Shown: piece by piece, positions 47,032 through 58,107 of the stretch | How positions within the stretch are numbered: the stretch's first letter is position 1 | Layout of the letters: each line of letters opens with the position of its first letter | Assembly (NCBI GenBank): GCA_025738555.1 | Contig: JAOVFP010000010.1 | Coordinates: 248,001 to 312,000 of the forward strand | Reading direction: 5' to 3' | Source: Cyathus striatus | Lineage: Eukaryota; Basidiomycota; Agaricomycetes; Agaricales; Nidulariaceae | Length of the DNA stretch: 64,000 nt | The notes under the pieces: model-generated | Databases searched by the model: none | Seen by the model: the letters and a program-made list of their open reading frames with translations, nothing else | Told to the model about the DNA's origin: nothing | Made by a program: the position numbers and the translations under genes

Positions 47032-49205
47032 CATGCGATGTTAGTTACCAAGTATGTACTTACCGATAAGTAGTATGATTAGTCGAATATATTTATTATG
47101 TGTGAATATCGTAGTACTGATGTACACACTGGTAGTTTGAATCTTGCAGCGGCACTGACGGCTTAGCAAAGGTGACGACTTGGTGACCATTCATTCACAC
47201 AGTTGAATGTTGAAAACGTTGAACGTTGACTGACAAATGATGATGGAAAATTTGCTTATTGTAGCTATTACGTCCAATAAAAACCTCGGTTGGGAGTTAC
47301 TCAGTATAACTAGCACCCGGACCATATCTTGACTTTCCGGACAGGGCCAGTAGTGTGATTGTTTGCTTCAGCCTTTGTGCTCAAACAAAAGAAAACTCCA
47401 CTTCTAGAAACCCTAACTCAACCATCTGACGTCTAGCTTTAGCTCTCTCACCAAGGTGCTTTACAACCAAATACTCCCATGTTTTCTGCAGTACGACGTC
47501 CACAACCTCTCTAAGTTCTCTTCCTGCACTGGAGCTTCGGGGACAAGCATCGCAATTTACGCCATGTCGTCAGCGTACCGCTGAACTTCGATTGTCATCC
47601 CGATGTTGAGCGCTAGCTTCTAGGACGCATCACTCGACTACACACTACGACTGACGTCGACAAGCCTGTTGTACAAGATACATGTCTGGAGACGGGGTCG
47701 GTATTGTGCTCCGAACGATATCCGAAGGTGCGCATTGTACAAGCAGGTGTTCCTGTTCTTCCTGAGAAACAGTTCCGCAGCGCTAATAAGTGCCCCGTTC
47801 TTCCAGATCCAATATGCCAATCGCGCGGCCCGTCCGCGTCGGTCCTTTCTTCCTTCCTTTTTGTTTGCCCTTTATAGCCATGTACGACGATATCTCCAGC
47901 TGTCGATGTTTCCGTGGTATGTTATGACGCTATGGGTATTGTGGTTACGTGTACGTCACTTCCTCTCTTTTCAGTATCTTCTCACTACTACAATCCTCCT
48001 TCATCAGTCATAGAACCCCTTCCGTCACCCACGCTCTACGCTGTTCTACACTCTAAACCAACAATCACACTCCAAGTGATCAAAATGAACACATCATGGA
48101 CTCAGTACTTCACGACCGCGGTTCGCACTCGACGCTACCACCCACATTGACGTCCATCCAATCTTCGATCTACCGCGAACTCGCGAGAAACATCGAGCCT
48201 GTAACTTGTTCAGAACCCTTTCCTCGAAAGTGACTGGTATGCGATGTGAAGCGCTGTGTTGAGGATGAACCAAACGGAGTTATTGGTTTTGTGAGTTCAG
48301 TCAAGATCCGATGGTGGTATGAATATCATGAGGAGGCGGTTACAGTATGTTATACCAGTCCTTTCTCAGACTCAATGCCCAACTTACTCATACGTTTACA
48401 CTAGACGCATTTGTGTCCAAATGCTTCATGCTTCCGTCGTACATGCACTCCAACTCCTTAAACGGATTCACGACCCCTTGGGCCAACTCGCGCTACATTT
48501 TGCTTTAGCACCTTACTCACATCGTTGAGGTGGAATTCCCACCCTAAGGCACTGTTCTTCCCCGATCCACCTACTGAAGTGAACAACACATGCACGTAGA
48601 TTGAGTAGTAGAGGGACGGTTGAACATGAGGTAGTACTGCACGTCATACGTCCCTACTATTCTTCGTTCTAATACGAGGTGCTTATTTAAGGTCTTTACA
48701 GTGATAGATTGCTGTGGTAATCAATCATGTAGGATCGAATTTATTGCTCTTATACTCAGTGTACGAATACACCGGTCGTGGAGTGGAGTAGTGGTCGAGA
48801 ATATTCGTCGATTTTCCACAGTTCGCATTTCCCCAACTGGTAGAGGTACAGAGCGTACTCAGAGGGAAAGAAACAAGTCGCATAGCACGATAATACCGTA
48901 ATAATGGCTGTAACAATTATCTTAGGATGATCACAAACACGACACTTTCTCCCCCGTCAATGTCATACACGCATAACCAAAAACCTTCTTTCAGTTCAAA
49001 TGCTTCTCACGAGGTTTGCACACAACGCTACCCCTCTCATACACCTCTATCCAATCCTCAGTCTATCGCAAGGTCACCAGAAACGTCGGGATTGTGACTT
49101 TTTCCATTACGACTCGTTGAATCAGATAGAGGGATGGGATGAAAAGTATCTAGACCCCGCCGTGCAAAGGATACATACTGTTGAGTCACGCGACGAGTTT
49201 AAGTA
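47032..49205. other. 3' flank of unit U4
   Basis: Matches 19,290-20,800 of U1. 48,150-48,240 and 49,060-49,160 carry the recurrent IYRELARNI-type and LNQIEGWDEKY-type segments. No intact gene is visible. Confidence 0.5.
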
Positions 49206-50785
49206 ATTCTTATGTACTTTAGAATAGAAACTCCAAATACAATAATAATATTCAAATCCCGAGGTGTAAGTTCAGTTAGTTCGAGGGGCGCAATCGATTC
49301 TATTCCAAATTTAGAACAAGTGTAAAAATAGACAAGTTAAACTCGGGCTATTCTTATTCACGCGTCAAGGTATTCAAAGTCAAGATATTTCAATTCAGAT
49401 TCAATTCAACACTATCAATTCGGTACGTAAAATCTCTGTGTCAAATGTCTCGTAACAATTCTGATTCTAGTCTGTATCTCGTCTGAACCGCCCTATCTGT
49501 GGGAGGGAAGAATGCCTGGCAGTTCCTGCCTTATTTCTTCCCTCTTCGTCTACTATATACATTTTCTACCTACTCTACTTACAAATTGCGTAGTAATAAA
49601 ATTCTATTTGAGATCCGGTATTTCCCCGGCCCATGTGTAAGGTAATGCGTTGTCAGCGCCCAGGCGGCGGTCAACCAATCGTGCGCATAACCCAACGCGC
49701 TCCCTTTCTGCGACGCGCGCTCGTTTGAGCGTTCTATCGGTCACCTTCCTAATCGGGTAATCAGCCGATGCGGCAGGGTCATCCGTTCGTATCAATTTCA
49801 TTTACTGTACTATCACAGGAACCCGGTCACATTAGCGTAAATTCGAAATTTCTAACTTTTAAAGACTGTGAATTTAGAATAAAATGCATGTGCTACATAG
49901 AAGACCTTGTATAGAACCATTTCCAACTTTAATCGCATTTCTTGAAGTATTCTATGAGATGTTACGAATATTTTTGTCGCGAGACCTCAGAAAGTGGAAA
50001 AACCGGGAACCCGGCCACCCCTTATTAATAATATCAGGGCTTGTCTAGCAGCCGAACTAAGCTTACCGGACTTACTCGGACTTAACAACTAAATATCATC
50101 GTTCCATGAATAACAATGATTTCGATGTTTGAAGCCAAAATTTGCACATTATACTTCAAAAACGGCTGTAAAATACCAACCAATATTTATTCTACTCACA
50201 ATGATTAACTAAAGTGCTTGATCCGGCTTGAGGTATCCAATATTTGATATGCTAGGATGAAAAAATGAAAGTAGAAGTTCTGGATAGATCTACAGTTTCT
50301 AAACAAAATAAAATAGCTAAAATTACGTTAAAACTTGAATAATAATGCAATGATTGTATGTATTCCGCCTTATAATTTTTGTAGCATCTTTCTACCATTT
50401 ATGAAAGATACAAACAGTTCAATGTACACCTTGAAACTGCTTCTTTGTACCACTCTGATGTTTAGATTGGTGAAATAGTATAGAAACGAATAAGAATGAG
50501 ATTTATGAAGCAGTCCAAATCAATACAGGGGGCTTTAAAATAGATATATAGCATGATCTCATGCTTTGGATACGCTGCATACGGCTGCAGCATTATCTTC
50601 CTTCTAGAGTGTGGGAATCTGCATCTTAGATTTAGCCATTTTTGGTTGTAGCGGTCAACTAAGTTCTGAATTTCTCGATGTACAAGAGAGTAGCAATCTA
50701 AATACTTATACACTATATAGATATTATAGTAATGTACTGTACTGTATCAAAAATTTGCACAAATAGCTGATGTGGAAGCTGGAGG
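49206..50785. other. No recognisable gene
   Basis: 49,210-49,620 is mixed repeat-like sequence; 49,620-49,800 is a GC-rich block (GCGCCCAGGCGGCGGTC) in AT-rich surroundings; 49,830-50,780 is AT-rich with no motif I can name. Part of it may be an old LTR, but ends and a target duplication could not be established. Confidence 0.4.
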
Positions 50786-51121
50786 ATGAGCTGTGACCGG
50801 GTTCCAGGTGTGACTGAGTTCCTGATAGCCGACAGTATGTCGGCCTCTCAGGTCGGGTTTCCGCTCCCGCATGAACTCCTGACTGTTGGGGTACTCCCTG
50901 TCTTTCCGTTCTTGCTTCCCTTTCCCCCTTTCTCGCGCTCTCTCTCAGGACCCCCGAAAATCCCCTATGAGGTCCTAGGATGGACTCAGAGGCCCGTATG
51001 TGGACAGGTTTTGGTGGCCTGGCAGCCGCCAGAGGTGAACAGTGGGAGGGTACCCCAGAATCAGGCCCACCTGTATGCAGACACTGTCCTAGGACCTATT
51101 ATTTATTTATTTATTTATTAA
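50786..51121 (+). mobile_element. SINE-like GC-rich unit with (TATT)n tail
   Basis: A compact GC-rich block begins GAGCTGTGACCGGGTTCCAG and ends in TATTTATTTATTTATTTATT. The sharp composition change, the tRNA-like GGGTTCCAG word near the 5' end and the simple-repeat tail fit a SINE or a short LINE 3' end. The open frame through it is low-complexity. No target duplication could be seen. Confidence 0.45.
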
Positions 51122-51187
51122 CATATAAAATTTAATTAAAATTTCCGAACATGCCAATGATTGACAACGGTGCTGGCTAATCGCAAG

Positions 51188-54100
51188 CTAATTGTTGCCA
51201 TCCACATCCCTTGCCCGTTTGCTGTTGATCAACTTGACAGCTAAAACAATCTTCTGTAGGTCATTGAACAGTTTTTTATAAAATTCAAAGTTGCTTTCTG
51301 ACACTTCAAGGTCAGCGTTGTGTACGTTGCATGATGGATCATACTTCAGTTTGCTTAAGAATGCTGACGATCCTACAATTGCAAATTTTTGCAATCTACT
51401 CATTCGTGTTGCTGTGGGTATTGCTCTGAATATACGACTTGAATAGAATTCAAAGCATTGTATGGTGAGATTTGAGACTGCGCCAATTGATGATACTGAG
51501 GAAACCCAAGCATGTTTTCTGCTCTTTCCTCCTGTTTTTGAGTACACTGATAAAACTAGCATAAAGGTTCAGTGCCCAGCTGCATCGCAACAATATAAAC
51601 CAGCAGAACTTACTTTTACCAAGGAATAATGCATTATCAACCAAAACAAATCCGAAGCTACACTCATTCTCTCCGGAACTCAAAGGTGAAAACATCGTTA
51701 CTTGTGCGAGACAGAGTTCTGTTGGAAGTCCATATTTCGAGAATCCATTCTTGTGTATTGTTACGAGCTAAGTGAATATTGTTAGATATCGATTATAACT
51801 TTTACTAATTCTGTATACTTAGTACATACAGCTTTAGCTCGTTTTTTGGCTACTTCTGCAGCATTTGCTGCATTTCCTGTTTCTGCAGTATTAAATCCAG
51901 GAGTTCATCCTGGTTGCCATCAAAGCGCATGGCCAACGGTAGATGAAATTCCCTTTTCTTGCATATCTTTTATAACCGCATTCATTTTCCTCAGGAGTTG
52001 ATGATGTGTTGTAGCATTTGGAGTTGGGTTCTCCCCAGCTGATAAACTCTTTTCCTCCATGAATCACTTCATTTGTGACCTGTTTGTGCATATACCTGCT
52101 GATGCCTGTAAACGCTGATGGGCTGCTCGTATATTTACTAGGACATCGAAATTCAGAATATTGGAAGGGTGGAAATCATTGGCAGATGTCCGCTCCTCTG
52201 TAACTTTCACAGATGGTAGGCAAGCAGCAAGTGCATTGCTAACCTTTTTAGCTTCCTTTGACATGATAGCAATGTGCTCATTGCTATCAGGTTCTCGTAA
52301 GTTGTGGCTAAAATCGAAGTTTGAGTGTTAACATCAGCTCTCAAAGCCAGGATAGAACTTATCATACATATCTAATGATTCGTTTATGGTAAGTGCAATG
52401 CTTGCAAATGCTAGATTATTGACGTGTTCTTCATACTCTTGTGAAGGTAGTGATGTTTTCTCTAGTTTGTCTAGACATTGTTGGACCTTGGAGCTGACAC
52501 ATTCATCACCTTCATTGTCCATGTCATCATCACAGTCAGAAAGGTCACCTTCTCCAGGTGTTATACTATTATCACCAGGAGCATACCACGAGCGAATTGA
52601 TGGGAGCTTCGTACTCTCAGCTCCTGTAAATCCTAAAAGCTCCCAAAGATTAACAGCTTCCAGGTATGTGTTTTCAGCCGCATGTTCAATTTCTCTGTCG
52701 GTTGGATATGTTGAGAGAGCATTCAAGTCAATCCCATGCATATCATGATGTGTATGCATATATCCTGCTGCATGTTCACGTCCATCTGAGAAGTCATTAA
52801 AAAGTGAGGCTTCTCTCATGCGGATGAACAGTTTTGGAGCCATATAGAAGAAGTTGAGCATGGTGAAGTCTGGTAATATCTGCCTACATATTCCAAAGAC
52901 ATGTTCATTAACTTCTGTTGACAAAAGCCACGGAAGCAGAGGATACGTCTCTGGCATGTCATGATAGATTATTACAAGTTTAATGAAACCATGGACAAGC
53001 GACTCAGTTGTTTTATGAGCTTGATCTGAAAGATAGTGCTTGTGTTTTTTGTATCCAGCACATTTAAGTGTGAGCTCCCACATTGGCATAAAAAATAGAA
53101 CACGGAATGCTGAGTGCAGACAATCAATAAGCTTGGTATGACGGTTTTGGAACACATCAATAAGCTCCCCAAAGAGGAAGAGGTATATAATTGGTCCAAG
53201 GAGCTCTGGCCGATATTTTGTGTACCACTTGAGTGCTGCAGAAGAAAAAAAATGTGTAGCTGCAGAGTCATCCTGTCTATTGATTCTGTCAACATCTTGG
53301 AGAAATAATGGTCCATCTTCATGGGTTCCTAGCAGCTGGAAATGCTCATATAGCACTGGATAATTTCCAAGCACCAACATGTGTGCCCCTGAATATGCAT
53401 TATTCCTATATGTCTTTGCTGCATGCTGAGAGTCCTCAATCATTACCACAGGCTGCTCATTTTCGCCAAAGAGTGGAATATCTAATGTAATAGCTGGCTG
53501 TGTATGCTGAGGATGTTTTATAGTTATAGTCTTCTTCTTCTCCGCTTTTGATTCAATGAGCTGTTGTACTGATCTTTCAACTGCTGAGCCATCATTGGCA
53601 TAAGCAATAATATTCAAGCCACAGCTTATGAATCCGAGCAATAGCTCCAGTGAATATTTATGCAACTCTGTTGCATTGCAAGTTGATGAGATCGCCATTG
53701 CTGCTGCAATGATACCTGGAACACCAGGCATAGGTACTTGTATACACCAAAGGCGTAACTTGAATAAAGAGAATATGAGTACACATGCAATAAATCGACA
53801 TTTTCAATTAAAACTTACTTTGGTTGCCTTTTCAATATTACCATTGTATATTGTCTCCTGAAACTTCTCAGGATCTGACAGAAGCAACGGCTCCCCTACA
53901 TTTCCAATAATATAATAATTTTCAGCTTTTACATCATAGTATGGGTGTAAGGCAGCAAAAAGCTGTGTATCGTCACATGACAGGCAAAGAGGTCCACTAT
54001 ATTTTAGTGTTTTCATGTGCTGCACAACAAACTCAAATGTCTCTGCTTTAATACCAATCGGAAAGCATGGTTGGCGTGCTCTGTTGATTCTATTGTAGTA

Positions 54101-55880
54101 CGTTTAGCACCATTTACCACATAGTTAAATATACATAGATAGATGAACTTACTGGAGACTACGTGGAGTTGGAAGTGCTAATACCTTTCGAGCTGTCTGA
54201 TATGCTCTGGGGCTTATTATGTTCATAATATGGCTAAACTCTTTGACACCTGGGGAATATGTTAGGCCTTGCAGACCTTTACCACTCTTTTCCCATTCTT
54301 TGTGTTTTACCATAGCATCAACAAGACTTGTAAAAAGTCCTTCCACTTTAAAATCTCCATTGATAACACCTTGCACATATATAAGACATGGGGACTTTGG
54401 GTTCTACATTTATTGATTTATCAGATCAGCAAATACATAGGTAGATTAAGTGCATGAAATTAACCACCTTTTGGTATGCATCAATAATTGGCTTTAGGCC
54501 AAGTATTGAACTATACTTTTCCAATGCTTTGTCATTCACAAAAGCTTTTGGTGTGAATTTCATGTTCTCTGGTGCAGGCATTTTAGTACTTAAAGCATTT
54601 TGGAATAGCTTAAACTTAAGCAGTGAGAGACACTCTGAACAGGGTGTGCGAGATTGTTGAGCTTTTTTAGTGCAGTTAGTGGAGCATACAATTCCAGGAT
54701 CATCCTCATTTTTCCATTTATGCGAGAGCCTCTGGGCAGCATGTACATCATCTTTAATTTCTTTTGAAAGACTCTTGAAGTCAGATGTGTTATGCATTGA
54801 TAAGGCCAGTGATTCAAGTGTCAATCCACCTCCCCCAGTAGCAGGAGTGCGAGACAAGTATAATGGTATTCGCTGATCATCCTTAGCAGTCAAACCAGGA
54901 CAGGGATAAGTTTGATTTCTGGCAGTGATCACTATATCTCTTTTTTCTGTTGTCTTTTTAAACATGGAATCCAAAGTTTTCATTCCAGCCCCATCGAGTT
55001 TTCTCTTTGAACCATTGCCACAATGGTATAAAACATGTTTTCAGAAGTTCTCGAGATGGTAGGGCTCTTTCATTTTGAAATTTCGTCCACAGCTAGAGTG
55101 ACGAACCATTCGTGGATCTTCATCAAATTCAGCATCTTTATCAAGATCGTAAATTTTACTCTCAAACTGAGACCATTTATCAGGGTCAACAATGAAGGTA
55201 CCATTGTTGACAGCAGCATTCAAATTTCGGGTGGATATATTTGAGCGACTATTGCCAATGAATTTCGTTTCAGCCTTTGATTTTTTGGAATTATATTGCT
55301 GCTCAGGCTCTGTGTCACTATCCAAACTGTTATCAGCAGATCGCTTTCTTTTGTGATCTTTATCCTTCATTCTATTAGCTGAAATGCTGAAGAAAGGATG
55401 CAATTTTCCATTGCTGTGTATGGCTTTTGAATCTCCCTCAACTGTAGTAAGGTTATCAAGTTGGCTTGCTTTTTTCATTACAATGTCTTCACTTTTTGTA
55501 GGCTCCCCTTCAAATGTGCAATTTTTCTGTGTTTAGATGATATTTGATGAGCTATCAGTACTTAATAAGTTAAAGTATACTTACCTCTGTAAATCCATTA
55601 ACCTTGGTACTTGCTAATTGTTTAAACCAAGATACACACTCATATACTGCATGAGATGTATTCCAAAGCAGGTCTCCAAGAACTTCAAAGGATATCATAT
55701 TCATAGCTGTAAAAGCACATGAAATAGTATTGTGTTGCATCCCACGATCCAGTATACATCCCAAATCTTTTATGGAGTAATGAAATTGCTCAGATAGCCA
55801 CCACAATAGCGGTTTATATATTTGTATGGGTTTCTCATGCTTCTCATTATGATGAACAAGTGAGTCACCTAATTCATTTG
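51188..55880 (-). pseudogene. P-element/THAP9-like multi-exon transposon-type gene
   Basis: Exons, in transcript order: 55.8-55.57 kb; 55,500-55,041 (basic KDHKRKRS region, then a CGRNFKMKEPYHLENF finger-like segment); 54,983-54,426; 54,376-54,149 with FSHIMNIISPRAYQTARKVL and ALPTPRSL; 54,025-53,820 with GPLCLSCDDTQLFAALHPYYD; 53,805-52,334 (LRLWCIQVPMPGVPGII; HAAKTYRNN; STEVNEHVFGICRQILPDF); and 52.26-51.19 kb ending in a KHAWVSSVSSIGAVSNL..IFRAIPTATRM segment. SPRAYxxxRK..LPxPRSL resembles the P-element/THAP9 N-terminal core, and EHVFGICR the ENxFGxxR block. TGA at 55,041-55,043, where CGA would fit, stops the second exon, and the frame also closes at 52,334. So this copy is probably inactive. 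Related sequences are common in mushroom genomes; the superfamily call is tentative. Confidence 0.6.
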
Positions 55881-57339
55881 ATTATCAGCCAAAAAGTAAT
55901 GGATTAATCACTCCTTACCATAGGCAATTGTTTTCTTGTTAAAATCGATATGAAAAGTTAAGTAATGTCTTTGCTGTTCTACATCAGGAATAAAAGAGAT
56001 AGTAATATAGAGCTATGTAGGCTACATAGCACAAATATCTCCTATCGGAAAGTCCCCTTTATGTAGGTCCATATAGACTCACACTATCTTCCCATAGATC
56101 TACATAGATCAACATAGCCGAAGTGATGGCTTGGTAGTTCCGTGTAATTGCGCCTTTAGAGATGTAGACTACTTGTCTATTGCAACTACTGTATGTATGT
56201 AGGCAACCAAAATGTCACCATTGCAGGAGATTCAATTGCAGCCAGTAGAATAAAAAAAAGATATATATTTTGTATGATACTACACACATATCTAAGTATA
56301 CTAACTAATATACCCTGGCCCTTCTATTTAACGTACACTCTTACCAACCACCTTTCAGCCCCTTCAGGCATACCAAACATGAGCGAGTGCACATAAATCT
56401 ATTGGTCAGTGAGAGTGTAAGCAAAAGGAGTAGTGTGACATACAAAAATAATCAGCCCTTCTCTTCGACGCATGCTGTTAACGATGATCCTTCCCCCCTT
56501 CTGGCATACCAGTTGTGAATGAGTGAACTAAGAGTTGGTGGGAGTATAAGCGCGAAAAAGAATATAAGGCGGTGTGACGTACAACATTTTCAAAAGCATA
56601 ACTCAGCCAGTACTCATAACGTCACGGTCTACATAAAAATGTTTGTCAATGATCCTACAGCGCACCTAGGAGTGAGAAGCATTCATGAGTACCAGAAAGG
56701 AGACTTACAACAGTGAAGGGTTTGTAAAGTTTGCAACAAATTGACAAAGATTCCATATATAAACGCTAACGAGAGAAAGAGACATGACAGAACAGACAGG
56801 TAAGTAGGGGGAAAGGGAAGAAACAAAGAATAGAGATGAGACAAGACCGAAAATTGTTTTCACAGCCGGATGTAACCGACGATCGAAGTCACGTGATGAC
56901 TTGGCACACCGGCAATGGGTAACTTACTCGTTGTCAAGTTATTGTGCTCGGCACCTTTCTCTCCTTCTCACTCCCTGTTCCAAACACATAACTGTACTGT
57001 AGATAATTACTAGAGCACTCTGAGCATTGTGCAACAGCTACTAAAACATACATATAGATAAATTACAATCCATATTTGAGGTATTAAACATTGTAAACAT
57101 CACCATTTCTCTTAAAATAATAAAGGCTACTTATCCAGCATATAATAGTAGTGTATAAGTAGTGATCTTTCAAGATCCAAGAAAGGGAAGGAGCTAAACT
57201 ATCTGCACTTATATAGTCTACATAAAATTGCAGGACATCTATAAAGAGATATGTAGATAGCTGTCTAATGTATGTAAATCTATATGTCTGTCATAGTGTA
57301 CTCTATAGTCTACCCAGCTCTATCTAGCATCAATGCGTG
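55881..57339. other. AT-rich stretch, possibly a small DNA element
   Basis: TATGTAGGCTACATAGCAC near 56,020 faces ATGTAGCCTACAGATATC near 57,345 in inverse orientation, so the ~1.35 kb between them could be a DNA element that cut the ORF at 57.34-58.1 kb. CATAGATCTACATAGATC-like words recur at both ends. No transposase or gene is seen inside. Confidence 0.35.
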
Positions 57340-58107
57340 CTATATAATGCGATGTAGCCTACAGATATCTATATGGCTTGGCAGATGATCGATATAGGCT
57401 ACCGAGCTTGGCACTTGGCTCGGTAGCCGGATCAGTGTTTCCTGATGTAGATGTACTGGGAAAAGCAAGATCTTCTTTGATAATTTCAGTTGCTTTTCCA
57501 AGTTACTGAGGTATGCTATATCAATATCTGGAGCTTTCCAGAACTTCTTGACTATCTCCATGAAACAGAGTGTCTCAATATGATACATCCCTGCCATATT
57601 AGGATCAGAATATGCACGCTGCTGGATATCTGAAACCATTGCATCCACAACACTACCATATATCATCGAATCTGCAAGAATAGGTGCAAGCTGTAAAGTT
57701 CTTGAAATTCCACCAATATGCATAGTATGTGCATTCCAACCCAAGGACTCGAAAAGGGAAAGTGTTTCTTCCAGCAGATGTCGCCTTGCAGAATGATCCA
57801 ACTGGTCGTTAAGCCACTTTCGGCACTCTGTCCAAGTGTCTTTTGCATCTAACACATTATACATCTCCTCCCAAAAGTGTATTACCCACAGTGGCTGTGG
57901 GTCGGTTTTGTAATGCGGGTCAATGAATGACACAAAACCATCAAGCATCGCTTGTTTCGAAGCTAAGCGCGCACTCTGTACGAAATTTCGGCTTGGGATG
58001 TCTCGCTGCAACAAAGACATGATGTCCTCTACTGGCTTATCTCTTGAGAACCTAGTGAGTCCGTGTTCTGTCATTCTCCACACAGTATCGCGTGCTGACT
58101 TTGTCAT
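57340..58107 (-). CDS. Uncharacterised ORF, 3'-truncated; possibly Ulp1-linked
   Basis: The 255-residue open frame starts at 58,107 (MTKSARDTVWRMTEHGLTRF). It has an aromatic-rich middle (PLWVIHFWEEMYNVLDAKDT, then WTECRKWLNDQL) and a helical end up to about IRLPSQVPSS. Its last ~20 codons read into the inverted sequence at 57,340-57,400, so the natural 3' end is missing. The W..C..WL, LGWN and later LADSMI spacing is reminiscent of the region before the catalytic domain in transposon-associated Ulp1-like proteases of basidiomycetes, but no catalytic residues are present and that reading is weak. Confidence 0.45.
   Translation of the reverse strand: MTKSARDTVWRMTEHGLTRFSRDKPVEDIMSLLQRDIPSRNFVQSARLASKQAMLDGFVSFIDPHYKTDPQPLWVIHFWEEMYNVLDAKDTWTECRKWLNDQLDHSARRHLLEETLSLFESLGWNAHTMHIGGISRTLQLAPILADSMIYGSVVDAMVSDIQQRAYSDPNMAGMYHIETLCFMEIVKKFWKAPDIDIAYLSNLEKQLKLSKKILLFPVHLHQETLIRLPSQVPSSVAYIDHLPSHIDICRLHRII

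Noticed and set aside
49213..49820. Solo LTR with TG..CA ends
   Set aside because: Several TG starts and CA ends are possible, none with a matching target duplication or an empty paralogous site.
52334..53731. KDZ (Kyakuja-Dileera-Zisupton) transposase
   Set aside because: The CxC cysteine clusters and the KDZ catalytic block are not visible; the blocks present fit the P-element-like family better.
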